Assembly: GCA_033063855.1 (NCBI GenBank)
Contig: CP093831.1
Span: forward strand, 22,382,001-22,446,000
From: Smittia aterrima
Taxonomy: Eukaryota > Arthropoda > Insecta > Diptera > Chironomidae
DNA length: 64,000 nt
Direction of reading: 5' to 3'
In this document: positions 11,339 through 22,498 of the stretch, one piece after another
How the letters are laid out: each line of letters begins with the position of its first letter
Numbering within the stretch: position 1 is the first letter of the stretch
Made by a program: the position numbers and the translations under genes
Notes under the pieces: generated by a model
Databases searched by the model: none
What the model saw: the letters and a program-made list of their open reading frames with translations, nothing else
What the model was told of the DNA's origin: nothing

Positions 11339-11814
11339 ATGAAAAACACAAAGATAGTTTTGAAAATTTGTATAATCGCGTACACGTTATTGCGACTTGT
11401 GCAATCCTTTCTTCACGTCATGCACTTCTACATAAAGACCAGCAGAATTCTCTCCTCGAGCACGTCCTACAGTATCGTAGTCGCTGTTTGTTCCTTGTTG
11501 CTTTTCTTCGGAGTGATTTACGAATATCCTGTGCTACTTCAAAGTTGGATGATTTGGACAGTTTTGCAATACGGATTGATGGCATTCGGAAGCTTTGATT
11601 TGGGACTGGAAGCCAACACTTTCATCCCTGACTCGCTGACAGTCAACATCATAATATCGTCAAGTAAGTTCTAACATTTCCATCTCTCTTTGAATGTCTT
11701 TTAAATTGTATCGATGTCTTTTTAGTTTTTCAAATTCTTACGATGATTGCTGTCGTCAAGTTAACGAGAATTATTGATTTTCACAATTTTATGTACACTC
11801 TTCAAAATCAGTAG
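11339..11814 (+). CDS. Small four-TM membrane protein, unknown function
   Basis: Two exons, 11339-11663 and 11726-11814, joined by a GTAAGT/TTTTAG intron (phase 1), encode 137 aa. Four hydrophobic segments are visible: about residues 6-27, 43-62 (SIVVAVCSLLLFFGVIYEY), 68-86 and a last one spanning the exon joint (LTVNIIISSSIFQILTMIAVV). No signal or enzymatic motif is seen. Its size and layout resemble the short tetraspan proteins common in insect genomes, but I cannot name a family. The intact frame across the intron supports a real gene. The start is the ATG after the overlapping TTG codon at 11333. Confidence 0.6.
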
Positions 11815-13315
11815 CTGAACTCACGACTCTCTTAAAGGCCAATTATCTTAAGATGTCAACTTTAATTACCTGATCACATCTTTCTGATTCAAGACTCTTG
11901 AAGAACTTAAAGTTTTATTGTCTGATCAAGAACGAACGTAGCAAAAAGTTTTCCCAATATCGACAACTGGTTTGTTTGTTTGTAGATTCGGAAAATTAGG
12001 CTTGTTTCTGAGGTGAGCAGACGAGGATTAGTGATAGCAAAATAAAAGTTTTAAAAAATTTCTAGCTCTCATAATTGTTGGACGATTTTCAATCCTTGGT
12101 AGTGCTATGTCAGTTGTGTTTTAGTAACGCAATGGCATCAGCAAACATCCCTCGATACCTGCGAGTTACAATGAAATTGCTTGAGAGCTAGTTGCAGAAA
12201 ACACGATAACATCATTTGAAGGAGAACTTCGCTTTACGAGATTTAGCGGAAGCGGATCAATAAAGCGAATCTCTTCAAGGAAATAATGTAATGAGATCAA
12301 TTGCTCTCAAGTAATTCAATCGCTTCGGTAAACTTATTCTCCAATCTATTTCGAGTTGAATGTGAGAGAGTGAAATTTAAACGTCACTTTCCACGCTCTC
12401 GCTATTTGAAAATGAAAATTTGTTAATAGGAATAAATGATACGAGTAAATGAGAAACGAAAACTCATCTTGATAAATCTTGGCGTGGTGAGAAGACAGAA
12501 AACGGTTTTAATTAATTAAGATTGTTGAAATTCTTTTAATCAAATATTAAAAATCAATCGAAAACTAAACCAAACTTAGAATTAAACAATAAAAATGGAA
12601 AATTATTCTTAGATGTTTTCACTTTTTCTTTTTCAGAATTTTAACAAAAATGTTTTTAACTGTAGAAAATTTTTGATATTTTATATGAGAATCTGTTAAT
12701 TTCGATCACTAGCTGATAACCCGCTTCTCTTGTGAACGGAGACTTTTCAGGTAAATTTTTCCTTTCTTATTCGATAAAATCTCTGTAGATGCAATTTGTG
12801 TAGCAATCGACGCATGGATTGTATCCCAGCACGAGAGTGATAAAGAATGGACGAAAGCAAAGGCTAAAGCATTTAATTGTTCAGGGTCCGCGAGTGTTGA
12901 ATCTCCACAGACTCGAACCTGGATTTGTTATCTGGTTAACAAGCTTAATTTTCATACCCATCGGATTCGCAGTCGAATGGTTAATCACTTTGAAAGATTA
13001 CATTGGGTTCACATTCATTCTCTGAGGGGCCACAAAAATTGCCCATGAAATCAAGCAAACGAGAAATAAAAATGCGAGAATTAGAATATGGGCGACAATC
13101 TTGAAACCGATATTCGTCATAATCTCATTTTTTTTAAAAGAATTGTTTTTGCAAATTTTTTAGGTCGCTTGAAGATTGTGTGTTTTTTAATTAGACTGTT
13201 GTAGACGAAAATAAACGAAAATCACCAATAAAAAAAATCTTCTTTAATCTGGTGATAAGAGTCGCTGCTTCGCTCGAAACTTCGCTAAGCGCGAAGGTTT
13301 TATTTTCAGAGTTTT
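11815..13315. other. Long intergenic region with one possible small exon
   Basis: About 1.5 kb without a convincing gene. On the minus strand, 13120-12998 encodes 40 aa beginning MTNIGFKIVAHILILAFLFL, a strongly hydrophobic N-terminus that could be the first exon of a decayed four-TM relative of the 11339 gene. No downstream exon could be joined in frame. The plus-strand ORF over 12819-13025 is the antisense of this. Otherwise only AT-rich sequence is seen. Confidence 0.3.
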
Positions 13316-13449
13316 AGCAAATTTTACAAATGACAGACGTGTAATTTAATTGGCCAAGTTATTTGCTAAGTAATTTGATAAAAAAATAATTAAACTAAAT
13401 CGGGATTAAAGATTTTTCTTTCCAGTGACTATTCGTGAAGTGACTGAAA
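13316..13449 (+). promoter_or_regulatory. 5' leader of NACHT gene 2
   Basis: Related to the leader of gene 1: a TTTTATTTTCAG-like acceptor near 13311, GACAGACGTGT, then an AT-rich stretch ending TTCTTTCCAG, followed by TGACTATTCGTGAAGTGA before the ATG. The donor is less clear than in genes 1 and 3. Confidence 0.4.
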
Positions 13450-16400
13450 ATGGGAAGTACAGAGAAAAGTGATCAAGATCGTGCTCTCTTGTTCACAAAA
13501 ATTCATGATAGCGATGTCGCGTACGTTAGTGACTTCATCGATAAGAATAAAGAAATTGCGCCGTTTAACAATGAAAAAGGTGAATCAGCAGCGGCGGTTG
13601 CTCTCAAGTCAAAACAACTCGCCGTTTATGAAGTTTTAATATCGAGAGCTTGGTGTTTGAACTCAAATGAGAATTTCACTGAAATTGTGAATAATCTGAA
13701 AAAGATTTTAAAAACGGAGCTTCATGAGATTAAAGAGAATTTTAAAACGAACCCAACCAAACCGACTTCACTCATCGAAAAATTTCTTGATCGAAATCGA
13801 TATATTTTGCCCAACAACTATGACGAAGGAAAATCAGCTCTGGCGATTAAACATAATCAGCTGTTATCAGACGGAAAAATTAGCAAGATCGTTAGTGAAT
13901 TTCATTTCGCTTTAAAAAGTGAACTTCGTGAAATCCATAGAAGAATTTTAATCAAAGACCCGAACGAGGAACATTTAACAGCTTTAATCACTCGCACGCG
14001 CATTTACTTCGAAGGAAGGTCAGCCATAACCAATCGACGAAATTATCTCGATTTGATTGCCGGAGCTTACGAAGAATTGAACGAAGTGCCTGAGATTAAA
14101 GCAATCTTTAAAGTAGTCGCCAATATTAAGAACTTGAACATTACCTTCGACTTTAATCGAGAGTCGATTGAACATGCAGATCCCACAGGAAGTAATTTAG
14201 TTCAGGGAAAGACTTACGCTGAGACAGGAGAAGTTTATGTCGGCGCTAAAGGTTTGACCGAAGTTTGTAGTGATCTTAGTAGACTCTTTTCAGAGCATGA
14301 TGATAAAGTAAAACGATCGGAAGTTTTGGGAGTTTTAGCTCATGAGCTTTGTCATGTCGCAATCTTTCGAGTTTATAACAATGATTACAAACCTTATCAC
14401 AAAGATGACTCGAAGGGTTGGGAGGACTTTGAAAGTGCTCTCTGTGAATGTGAGAAAAAACTTGGAAAAGAGGGTTACATTGACGTTGTGCTTAACGGCC
14501 CTGAACTTATTATGCATGAAGAGCTTTGTGTGCGAGTTCCTCATCTACTTGCTTTGTATCAAGGAAACAATGAAAAGATCAAGTTTCTAAAAGAAACTTT
14601 CAAAAAGATTTTTGTCTATTTTGAAACGAAAACTTTGGCTGATCTTAAAGAGGAAGAAAATTTTATGTCAGCAGTTTGGAAATTAAAGTCAAAGGAGCCT
14701 CAACATTTGACAGATCAAAAGATTTTGATTAGTCCGAGAACGAATGAACTTGTTTTGGATTCGATCAAAGTTCTCGAGATTTCATCGAATTGTCTTCAAA
14801 TGACGTTAAACTGGATTTTCCAAGAAATCACGAACAAGATAAATTCAAACTTCTTATTCCTTGCTCTATATCATTTGAAAGATGAAGAAACAAACACTCT
14901 TATACTGGACGCTCATTCGTCTTGTATGAAGCCAATAATCATCATCGATTGTGATAATGAAATAGAAAAGGAAATCAGAAAAATCGGTGAAACCATGAAA
15001 ATTGTCGAAAGAATAATTTTTCTTCACAATTACAAGGAAACAATAATCAAAGATACGACTTTTCTTAAGGTTTCTCATTCTTGGCTTGAATTGGAAGATC
15101 AATCAAAGGAAAATCTAATGAAAACGATGATCAACTTTCAAGGTGAAGAAATACTTTTAGAAGAAGTTGTCGATCGTAATTGTGATGCTCTCGAGTTTGT
15201 TCCGTTGAAAGAACTTTTAGACAATAATCTCAAGATCGGCAAAGACTTAGAATCTGAGATTGACTTTCACATCAAAAGAAAATTTCAAAACGACAAAGCA
15301 GAAGAAATCGAGCCAAGTTATCTCTTGAATATCGCGGAGACTTCAAAACTTATCTTGCTGTGCGATGGTCCAGGAATGGGAAAGACAACAGAGCTCCAGA
15401 TGCTGTCAATGGAGTTTAAGAAGAAATTCAAACATTTCTGGGTCGCTTTCGTCGATTTGAAGGAGTATTCAGATTTCTACGTGAAAGATGAAAATTTCAA
15501 AACTAATTTTAAATCTTCAGAAGAAATCATAAACTTTTTCGCTACGAAAATCTTCAAACTCAACGAATTCGAAAAAAGAGTCTTCAAACATTTATTTTCC
15601 GGCAATCGCGTTGTCTTACTCTTTGATGGCTTCGATGAGATCAGCCCAAGCTTCAAAATGTTCGTCACAATGTTGATCAAATCAATCAAAACATATTCGA
15701 GCAATATTTTGATCACATCGACAAGACCTCACATGAAAGATGAACTTTGTGAAGAGCTCAATGTTGAAGCATACACTTTGTTGCCATTAACCGAGGAAAA
15801 TTGTTATGAGATTCTTGAGTTGAGCATTGAGAAAAATGGAATCGATGGAGGAGATTCTAAGAAAATAATAAGTCGCACGAAAGATTATTTTAAAAATTTA
15901 ACTGAAAGTTATGAGCCCGTGAGGAATCCTTTGATCTTGCGAATGATTGCAAAAGTTTTCATCAACGATCAATTCACTAAAGAAATGCAACTAAACACTT
16001 TTTCGATCTACAAGAACTTCGTTAAAACGATGATAATGGAATCGATGAAGAAAGGAGAGGACGCGCGAGAGGAAGCAGCGAGTTGCTTATTGATTGGGTT
16101 TAACTTTGGATCGTTTTATCAAAAAGAAGCTTTTAAAATAATTTTCGAACATAATGAATCTGTAAAAGATAAATTCGAGAATTGTTTTGATTTGTGCTTT
16201 CTTGACGTTCCATCTCCGCTTGACGAACACATCACGAGAATCGCTTTGATGAAACCTGATGGCTCAGGAAAGATTCGGTTCATCCATCGAACGTTTGCTG
16301 AGTTCTTTGTCGCTGATTTCTTTTTCAAAAACGTTTTCGACTTGAAAGATTTGAAAGAACGAAAGAAAAAAGATCAAATGAACGAAAATCAATTGGAAGC

Positions 16401-19400
16401 AATTTATAAAATAGTTCAAGAAACATTCTGTCCTCCGTATCGTTTCTATCATAGTTTACGATCATTTATCGATGGAGCTTTTGAGAACTTGGTTTCGAAC
16501 ATTGAAAAGCTTGAGAAAAAGGTTTTAATCTCAACCTTTCATGATATCTTCACGCGGGATGAGCTTCCAAACTTTTTTGAAAAGTTTGTATCTGAAAGTT
16601 TATTAAACTTAATTACTGTGATTACTCGTTGTGTGGACAAGCATGAGCTAAATCGACTTTGGATAGAACAGAAATATTTGGTTGATCCTAATGGAAAAAA
16701 GTATGGAAATATTTTCATGTTAGCAGCAAGAGATGGATCGCTTTACTTCAATAGAGAGTTGACTGCGTTAGCTCGTAGAGTTTTCGATGAAAGAGATTTT
16801 GTAAATTTCTTTACTGAAAAAAGTGTAAAAGGAGAAACCGTCGCTTCATATGCAGCCAAGCACTCAAATAGCCCAAACGCCGTCGACTTTTATTGTGACA
16901 CTAACGTTTTTCCGTTGTCAGACCTGAAGAAGGTTTGGCCTGAAGAAACAAAACTAACTGCTCTTTTACGTGTTAAAGATGTCTCAGGGTTTCAAGAACA
17001 ACTTGAGAGAATTGAAGAGGATCGAGGCTTAGAACATTTGCAGCGCTTCTTGAACCAATGGAAAATTTCCGGAGAAACATTTTATTTGGAAGCTTGCGCT
17101 AACTTGTCAAAAATTGAAGATTTTGAGAAATTGTGGATCTTACTACGAAGAATCCTTGACGAAAATGATTTCAAAAGTCTCCTCACGAAACCAACACGAT
17201 ATGGAACGACTCCGTTAATGTTTAAAGCACAGAGTCGCAATCAAGAAGTTTTTATTTCGTTCTGGAGACTTCTTGCTGAAGTTGATGAAGAGAAAGAGAA
17301 ATATTTGCTGGAGGAAGACCAGTTTGGAAAGAATTCATTCATTTGTTCAACGCTTAATGAAGATCCTAAGACATTCCTCGTGGTCAAAGATTTGTACGTT
17401 GAAACATTTGGAGAAGACAAAATGAGGATCATGCTGACGAAGGAAAGAAGTGATGGTGGAAGTATTTTGTTCTATTCAGTCGAATTTTATTACAAAAATA
17501 TTGAAACGATGAAAGCTCTTTGGGCGTTTATCCAAGAAATCTGCGATGCATCGACACAGAAAATGATTTTCATGAAGACAAATGAGAATGGAGCTAACTT
17601 CTATAGGAAACTTGACAGCAAATCAGATTTTGAAGAAAGACTGAATATATTTCAGCCATTTATTGAACAACAATTCACGAGTCTTGAGAAGGAACAATTC
17701 GAAAAAGAAATCGATAAACTTTGGCTGCCAAATTATTTTACTGAGAAGAACGAAAATGGAGAGAGCGTTGTTTCGTTAACTTTCAACAACAACAGAAGCG
17801 ACGTCACCGATTTACAAATTAAACTTGCTCTATCGCCAGATCAACAGATTTCTGAAACTGAATTATATTCAGAGATTGAGTCCCAAATATTTCGATTTCT
17901 TAAAAAAGAAGATCTCTCAGCATTTCGAAGTGCTTTCGAGAAAATTAAAGAAACTGAGCTCCGTTTTGAATATTTACAACATTTCTTGAACTCGTGGACA
18001 ATTGATGGTGACTCAATTTATTTGACAGCTTGTAACAATTTATCTATTTATTCGAGTATTGAGGAATTCGAGAGACTGTGGAACTTGCTTCGAAGGATTT
18101 TCGGCGAAAATGATTTCAAATCTCTTCTCAAGAAGCCGAGCTCAACTCATGGAAAGACTCCGCTAATGGTGAAAGCAGAAAAATGCCGGAAAGATTTTTT
18201 TGTTCCTTTCTGGAAACTTATCAATGAAGGGAAAGACGAAGAGAAAGTAAACTTTTTGAGAAATGAAGACAGAGATGAGAGAAATTTATTCGACTATGCA
18301 ACGCTTAATGAGGATCGAGAGACATTCCTATTGATCAAAGAATTGTACTTGAAGGCATTTGGAGAAGACCAAATGAGGCTCATGCTAACGAGAGAAAGAA
18401 AGAACGGAGAAAGCATTTTGTTTCATTCTGTCGAATCTCTTCAGAACAATGATGCATCACTGAAAGCGCTTTGGATGTTTATTCAAGAAATCTTTGAAAT
18501 TTCGGAACAGAAAACGATTTTAATGAAGACAGATATGAACAGAAGAAGCTTCTATGTGAGACGTCAGGAGAGACGAGAGTTCTACAAGAAAATGGAGATA
18601 TTTGAGCCATTCGTCGTTCAAAATTTTACGGAAATTGAGAAGGAACTATTCAAATATGGAGACAAAGGATGGCTGCGTTACTTTTTCAAAGAGAAAGATG
18701 AATATGGCGAAAGCATGGTTTCGTTAGCTTCTAAAAACAACAGAAGCGTCCCATCTGCTTATGATACGTTGAACGATAATGAATTTTATTTAGAGATAGA
18801 ATCACAAATATTTCAATTATTTGAACATCAAGACTTCTCTACATTACGAGATGGTCTGGAAACAATGAAACACGCCGCTCTTCGGTTTGAATATTTTCAA
18901 CTCTTTTTGAATTCGTGGAGGATTAACGGACGAACAAATTATTTAAATTTCATCAGAAAACTATCACATTTTGAACAATTCGAGAAACTGTGGAACTTGC
19001 TTCGAAAAATCCTCGGCGAAGTTAATTTCAAAAGTCTCCTCAAGAAATCAAATAGCCATGGAACAACTCCGTTGATGTCGAAGGCGGAATGTTCCAACGA
19101 AGACGTTTTTATTTCTTTCTGGAGACTTCTAACAGAAGATCTAACGAACGAAGAAAAAGAAAAACTTTTGACTGAAGAAGATAGCGACGGAGATAATTCA
19201 TTCAACTGTGCAGCGTTTAATATCAAACATCAAACTTTCCTCGTCGTCAAAGATTTGTACGTTGAAATATTAGGAAAAGATAGAATGAGGATTATGCTAC
19301 TGAAGGAGAGAAATAATGGAGAAAATATTTTACTTGCTACTCTCAAAAATGGTTACGAAATCTTTAAAGAACATTTAGATAATTCTGAAACGGTGAAAGC

Positions 19401-20886
19401 TCTTTGGACGTTTATTCAAGAAATCTGCGATTTATCGACTTTGAAAACAATTATAATGAGTCCAAATAACAACGGCGAGACTCTCTATCGATGGTATTTG
19501 AGAGAGGTCGAGTTTGATAAGAGAGCGAAGATATTTGAGCCATTTATAGAAAATCAATTGACGACGCTTGAAAAGCATCAATTCGAAGCGGGAGAATTTT
19601 TAGGATTTTTTCGGAATTTTTTTACTCAGAGAAATGAAAATGGTGAAAGCGTTGTTTCATTAGCTTTTAAGAACAACCCATGCGACCCGTCGTCTAATGA
19701 AAAGCTTTCCGATATTGAATTATTTTCAAAAATCGAATCCCAAATATTTCGATATTTTGACGATGACTGCGTCTTAACATTGAGAAGTGAACTGGAAAAC
19801 ATTAAAGAAGTCGCGCGCGGTTTAGAATATTTCCAACATTTCTTGAATTCTTTGTTAATTGACGGAGAAACAATTTATTTGAAAGCTTGCGAAAGCCTGT
19901 CGTGTGTTAAAGATTATAAGGAATTGTGGGACTTACTTCGAACAATTCTCGGCGAAAACGATTTCAAAACTCTTCTCAACAAGCCAGACAAACGTGGAAC
20001 AACTCCGCTAATGTTGAAAGCGTATTGGTATAAAAAAGAAATTTTTGTTTCTTTCTGGGATCTTCTCACTGAAGGTCTAACAGACAAAGCAAAAGTAAAA
20101 ATTTTGATCGATGAAGACGATTATGAAATGAATTTATTCGACTGTGCCACGATAAATCAAGATCATGAAACGTTCCTTGTGATCAAAAATTTGTACATGG
20201 GAACATTTGGAGAAGCCAAGGTTAAGGAAATGCTGACGAGGGAAAGAGATTATGGTGAAAGTATTTTGCATGTCTCTGTCAGATATTTGGTAGATAATGC
20301 GGCAACGACCAACGCTCTTTGGACGTTTATTCAAGAAATCTTCGATGTATCGACTCAGAAAACGATTTTAATGAAAGCAGATGAAGATGGAAGAAACTTT
20401 TATTCAAGACTTTTTGAAAGGCAAAACTTTAACGATATAAAGAAGATATTTGAACCATTTATTGAACAACAATTGACGGAACTTGATAAGGAGCAATTCC
20501 AAAACGAAAGTGGTGAAAGTATTCCTTCAACAACTGCCAAAAACAACAGAAGAGAACTCTTCGATTTTCAAAGTAAAATTTCTTCACCATCTCATGACCA
20601 GTTAGAAGCTGCTGGATTATTGTCAGAGATAGAATCCACAATGCAATATGGCAAAGATCTGGAAAGATACCATAAAGCCGACGGCGCTATTGATTATTTC
20701 CAGCGCAACTTAAGCTCATTTATAAACGACGGAGAATCGATTTTTTTGGAAGCTAGCAAACGCAATTCAAGCATTGAAGATTTTGTGAGGTTGCTGAATT
20801 TGCACAAAAGATTTTTTGATGGAAATGCTTTTGATACTGGTCTTTTGTCGCAGTTGAGTGACCATTTTGACAAGAACATGTCTTAG
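13450..20886 (+). CDS. NACHT gene 2: metallopeptidase-NACHT protein with an expanded helical repeat tail
   Basis: An uninterrupted 2478-aa frame. Residues about 10-65 are ankyrin-like (KGESAAAVALKSKQLAVYE). The zincin motif HELCH is at 298-302, with a later MHEELCVRVPHLLALY block. NACHT signatures are Walker A GMGKTT at 642-647, Walker B VVLLFDGFDE at 721-730, ITSTRPH and RNPLILRMIA. The C-terminal 1300 residues are four copies of an about 310-aa module, each with an (F/Y)E-LW-LLR block, GTTPLM-KA and FIQEI segments, plus a broken fifth copy at the end. The repeat tail may serve for ligand sensing, as in other STAND proteins; that is inference. The N-terminus starts MGSTEKSDQDR and lacks the MTIEESFDEICALF leader of genes 1 and 3. 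Confidence 0.85.
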   Translation: MGSTEKSDQDRALLFTKIHDSDVAYVSDFIDKNKEIAPFNNEKGESAAAVALKSKQLAVYEVLISRAWCLNSNENFTEIVNNLKKILKTELHEIKENFKTNPTKPTSLIEKFLDRNRYILPNNYDEGKSALAIKHNQLLSDGKISKIVSEFHFALKSELREIHRRILIKDPNEEHLTALITRTRIYFEGRSAITNRRNYLDLIAGAYEELNEVPEIKAIFKVVANIKNLNITFDFNRESIEHADPTGSNLVQGKTYAETGEVYVGAKGLTEVCSDLSRLFSEHDDKVKRSEVLGVLAHELCHVAIFRVYNNDYKPYHKDDSKGWEDFESALCECEKKLGKEGYIDVVLNGPELIMHEELCVRVPHLLALYQGNNEKIKFLKETFKKIFVYFETKTLADLKEEENFMSAVWKLKSKEPQHLTDQKILISPRTNELVLDSIKVLEISSNCLQMTLNWIFQEITNKINSNFLFLALYHLKDEETNTLILDAHSSCMKPIIIIDCDNEIEKEIRKIGETMKIVERIIFLHNYKETIIKDTTFLKVSHSWLELEDQSKENLMKTMINFQGEEILLEEVVDRNCDALEFVPLKELLDNNLKIGKDLESEIDFHIKRKFQNDKAEEIEPSYLLNIAETSKLILLCDGPGMGKTTELQMLSMEFKKKFKHFWVAFVDLKEYSDFYVKDENFKTNFKSSEEIINFFATKIFKLNEFEKRVFKHLFSGNRVVLLFDGFDEISPSFKMFVTMLIKSIKTYSSNILITSTRPHMKDELCEELNVEAYTLLPLTEENCYEILELSIEKNGIDGGDSKKIISRTKDYFKNLTESYEPVRNPLILRMIAKVFINDQFTKEMQLNTFSIYKNFVKTMIMESMKKGEDAREEAASCLLIGFNFGSFYQKEAFKIIFEHNESVKDKFENCFDLCFLDVPSPLDEHITRIALMKPDGSGKIRFIHRTFAEFFVADFFFKNVFDLKDLKERKKKDQMNENQLEAIYKIVQETFCPPYRFYHSLRSFIDGAFENLVSNIEKLEKKVLISTFHDIFTRDELPNFFEKFVSESLLNLITVITRCVDKHELNRLWIEQKYLVDPNGKKYGNIFMLAARDGSLYFNRELTALARRVFDERDFVNFFTEKSVKGETVASYAAKHSNSPNAVDFYCDTNVFPLSDLKKVWPEETKLTALLRVKDVSGFQEQLERIEEDRGLEHLQRFLNQWKISGETFYLEACANLSKIEDFEKLWILLRRILDENDFKSLLTKPTRYGTTPLMFKAQSRNQEVFISFWRLLAEVDEEKEKYLLEEDQFGKNSFICSTLNEDPKTFLVVKDLYVETFGEDKMRIMLTKERSDGGSILFYSVEFYYKNIETMKALWAFIQEICDASTQKMIFMKTNENGANFYRKLDSKSDFEERLNIFQPFIEQQFTSLEKEQFEKEIDKLWLPNYFTEKNENGESVVSLTFNNNRSDVTDLQIKLALSPDQQISETELYSEIESQIFRFLKKEDLSAFRSAFEKIKETELRFEYLQHFLNSWTIDGDSIYLTACNNLSIYSSIEEFERLWNLLRRIFGENDFKSLLKKPSSTHGKTPLMVKAEKCRKDFFVPFWKLINEGKDEEKVNFLRNEDRDERNLFDYATLNEDRETFLLIKELYLKAFGEDQMRLMLTRERKNGESILFHSVESLQNNDASLKALWMFIQEIFEISEQKTILMKTDMNRRSFYVRRQERREFYKKMEIFEPFVVQNFTEIEKELFKYGDKGWLRYFFKEKDEYGESMVSLASKNNRSVPSAYDTLNDNEFYLEIESQIFQLFEHQDFSTLRDGLETMKHAALRFEYFQLFLNSWRINGRTNYLNFIRKLSHFEQFEKLWNLLRKILGEVNFKSLLKKSNSHGTTPLMSKAECSNEDVFISFWRLLTEDLTNEEKEKLLTEEDSDGDNSFNCAAFNIKHQTFLVVKDLYVEILGKDRMRIMLLKERNNGENILLATLKNGYEIFKEHLDNSETVKALWTFIQEICDLSTLKTIIMSPNNNGETLYRWYLREVEFDKRAKIFEPFIENQLTTLEKHQFEAGEFLGFFRNFFTQRNENGESVVSLAFKNNPCDPSSNEKLSDIELFSKIESQIFRYFDDDCVLTLRSELENIKEVARGLEYFQHFLNSLLIDGETIYLKACESLSCVKDYKELWDLLRTILGENDFKTLLNKPDKRGTTPLMLKAYWYKKEIFVSFWDLLTEGLTDKAKVKILIDEDDYEMNLFDCATINQDHETFLVIKNLYMGTFGEAKVKEMLTRERDYGESILHVSVRYLVDNAATTNALWTFIQEIFDVSTQKTILMKADEDGRNFYSRLFERQNFNDIKKIFEPFIEQQLTELDKEQFQNESGESIPSTTAKNNRRELFDFQSKISSPSHDQLEAAGLLSEIESTMQYGKDLERYHKADGAIDYFQRNLSSFINDGESIFLEASKRNSSIEDFVRLLNLHKRFFDGNAFDTGLLSQLSDHFDKNMS
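16980..20870 (+). repeat. Tandem ~930-bp coding modules in NACHT gene 2
   Basis: The LW-LLR block recurs near 17128, 18078, 18988 and 19923, giving periods of about 948, 910 and 935 bp, with a fifth degenerate copy near 20790. The copies are diverged (different loops and lengths) but in frame. Gene 1 has one such module and gene 3 has two, so the module number differs among paralogues. Confidence 0.75.
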
Positions 20887-21069
20887 CACTTTTAAATTGA
20901 TTTTTCTAAATGGTAAACAATCGGGAAATAGCGGATTTATATTTACGTATCACAGTTTTTATTTGAAAGCTGAAATGGGAAGTAACTTTTAAGTTTGATC
21001 TATACGAAAAAATTAGAAGAGAATAAAAATATTGTAAGTCAAAGTTCAAAGTTATTACGAATCATTTCC
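20887..21069. other. 3' flank of NACHT gene 2
   Basis: The part at 20950-21064 (tract with GAAAGCTGAAATGG, TACGAAAAA, TTAGAA and GAATAAAA) is duplicated at about 23390-23505. The block was therefore copied together with the CRAL-TRIO remnants. Confidence 0.45.
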
Positions 21070-21231
21070 GAGAAATTGATCGTCAGTTCGACCTTTCAAA
21101 TGTGGTGACTTCTTAATCCATTCACGAAACATTTCAACGAATTCTTGAATCTTCTCTGGATCCTAATTCAGTTGCTCCTTTGTAACCGCTTGTAGTTCAA
21201 GGCAAATCTAACGAACGGCGAGAGTCGACAT
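21070..21231 (-). pseudogene. Decayed N-terminal fragment of a CRAL-TRIO gene
   Basis: Reading down from the ATG at 21231 gives a copy of the N-terminus of the gene at 21384-22373 (MSTLAVR, KEQLN, EKIQEFVEMFREWI). Two in-frame TAG stops interrupt it, one replacing the residue after VR and one after EQLN. It breaks off after DDQFL. This is a dead partial duplicate. Confidence 0.75.
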
Positions 21232-21383
21232 CATGAAGAGTCGAACACAAACTAAAGCGATTTAAATTTTTGCGATATCATTTTATCGTAATTATCTAAA
21301 GCCATTCTTATGTAATAAAACATGACGATAAAAATTTGTAAATTCAAAGATTTTACTTTATTGACGTTGAAAAAATTGATTTC

Positions 21384-22373
21384 CTAATCAAAATTTAACT
21401 TTCTGAAAGTGCCGTCGATTCCGAAGAGTGAGTCAGGATTCTTTGGTTGACCAAGCCGCTTGTTCTCATCGACCCCAAGCAATTCTTCATCGAGAAAATA
21501 TTCACGATAAGAAATAATTTTCTTCTCCCACTCATCGGTTAAACTTTGAAGCGATCCAGCTTCTCCTTCATACTCAGTTGGCATCAAACTTCTTGGAATC
21601 ACTTTGTAAAGTGAATCTAATGAAGCATGGACGTAAAGCTAAAATCAAAATTGTTTCATTCTCACTCACGACTTTTTTAAATTTCTTCTTACCCTCGACC
21701 TCATTTTCTCGTTCGCAAAAGTCTTTATAATATTAAGGAACTGCTCAAAAATTTTAGGAGCGTTGATGTAGTGCGATCCCTTTTGTCGAATTGGGTTTGC
21801 ATCTTGAATGATCGTCAACACTTTCTTCACAAGCAACGGATTCACTTGAGTGAAGTGACTCATGCCAACTCCTTTCAAATCAATAATTCCAATTTGACCT
21901 CCGATGATCATGTGGTCATCTTCTTGCATCAGAATGTCGTTTAAAAGTGATATAACTTTTATAACGTCAATGACTGAAGTTTTATCTGCATCGTATGCTC
22001 CCATACGAAATAGAAGAATTCTTGGTGCGCCAGGATGTTCAAGCTTTGGCAATGGAAGTCCAACTCCGAGCTTAATAATTGACCTGAGTTTCTCTTCGAG
22101 AGGATCGCGACCTCGAATTACGTCAGGAAAATGAAATCGAGTTGTGTAGAACATGTCAAACTTCTGCTTCGTTCGTTCCATGTTAAATTTGCAGCCACGT
22201 AAGAAATTTACAAGAAATTGATCATCAGTTCGAGTTTTGAGATGTGGCGACTGCTTAATCCATTCTCTAAACATTTCTACAAACTCTTGAATCTTCTCTG
22301 GATCCTCATTCAGTTGCTCCTTCGCAACCGCTTGAAGTTCAGGGCAAATCGGACGAATAGCGAGAGACGACAT
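21384..22373 (-). CDS. CRAL-TRIO (Sec14-like) lipid-binding protein
   Basis: Two exons, 22373-21693 and 21638-21384 (GTAAGA/TTTTAG), give 311 aa, the usual length of insect alpha-tocopherol-transfer-like proteins. The N-terminal CRAL-TRIO helical region (about 15-75: EQLNEDPEKIQEF, DDQFLVNFLRGCKF) is followed by the Sec14 lipid-binding fold with IGIIDLKGVGMSHF (about 160-175) and the HYINAPKIFEQFLNIIK gate segment. After splicing, exon 2 starts LYVHASLDSLYKVIPRSLMPTEY, matching the family's conserved 'L.P.EYGG' region (here EYEGEAG). Such proteins bind small hydrophobic ligands such as retinoids or tocopherol in the cytosol. Two partial relatives flank it. Confidence 0.88.
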
Positions 22374-22498
22374 GATGAACAGACAACACTCAAAAACTAA
22401 CTAAACAATTAAGTTTTTTCTCGAAAGTTTTTTGATGACTTAACAAGATCATCTTTTTAAACCCTGACAATGCAAATGTGGATTTGGTTCTTGAAAAG

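Noticed and set aside
12819..13025. 68-aa hydrophobic ORF, plus strand
   Set aside because: Antisense to another hydrophobic minus-strand reading; no start context, family motif or partner exon.
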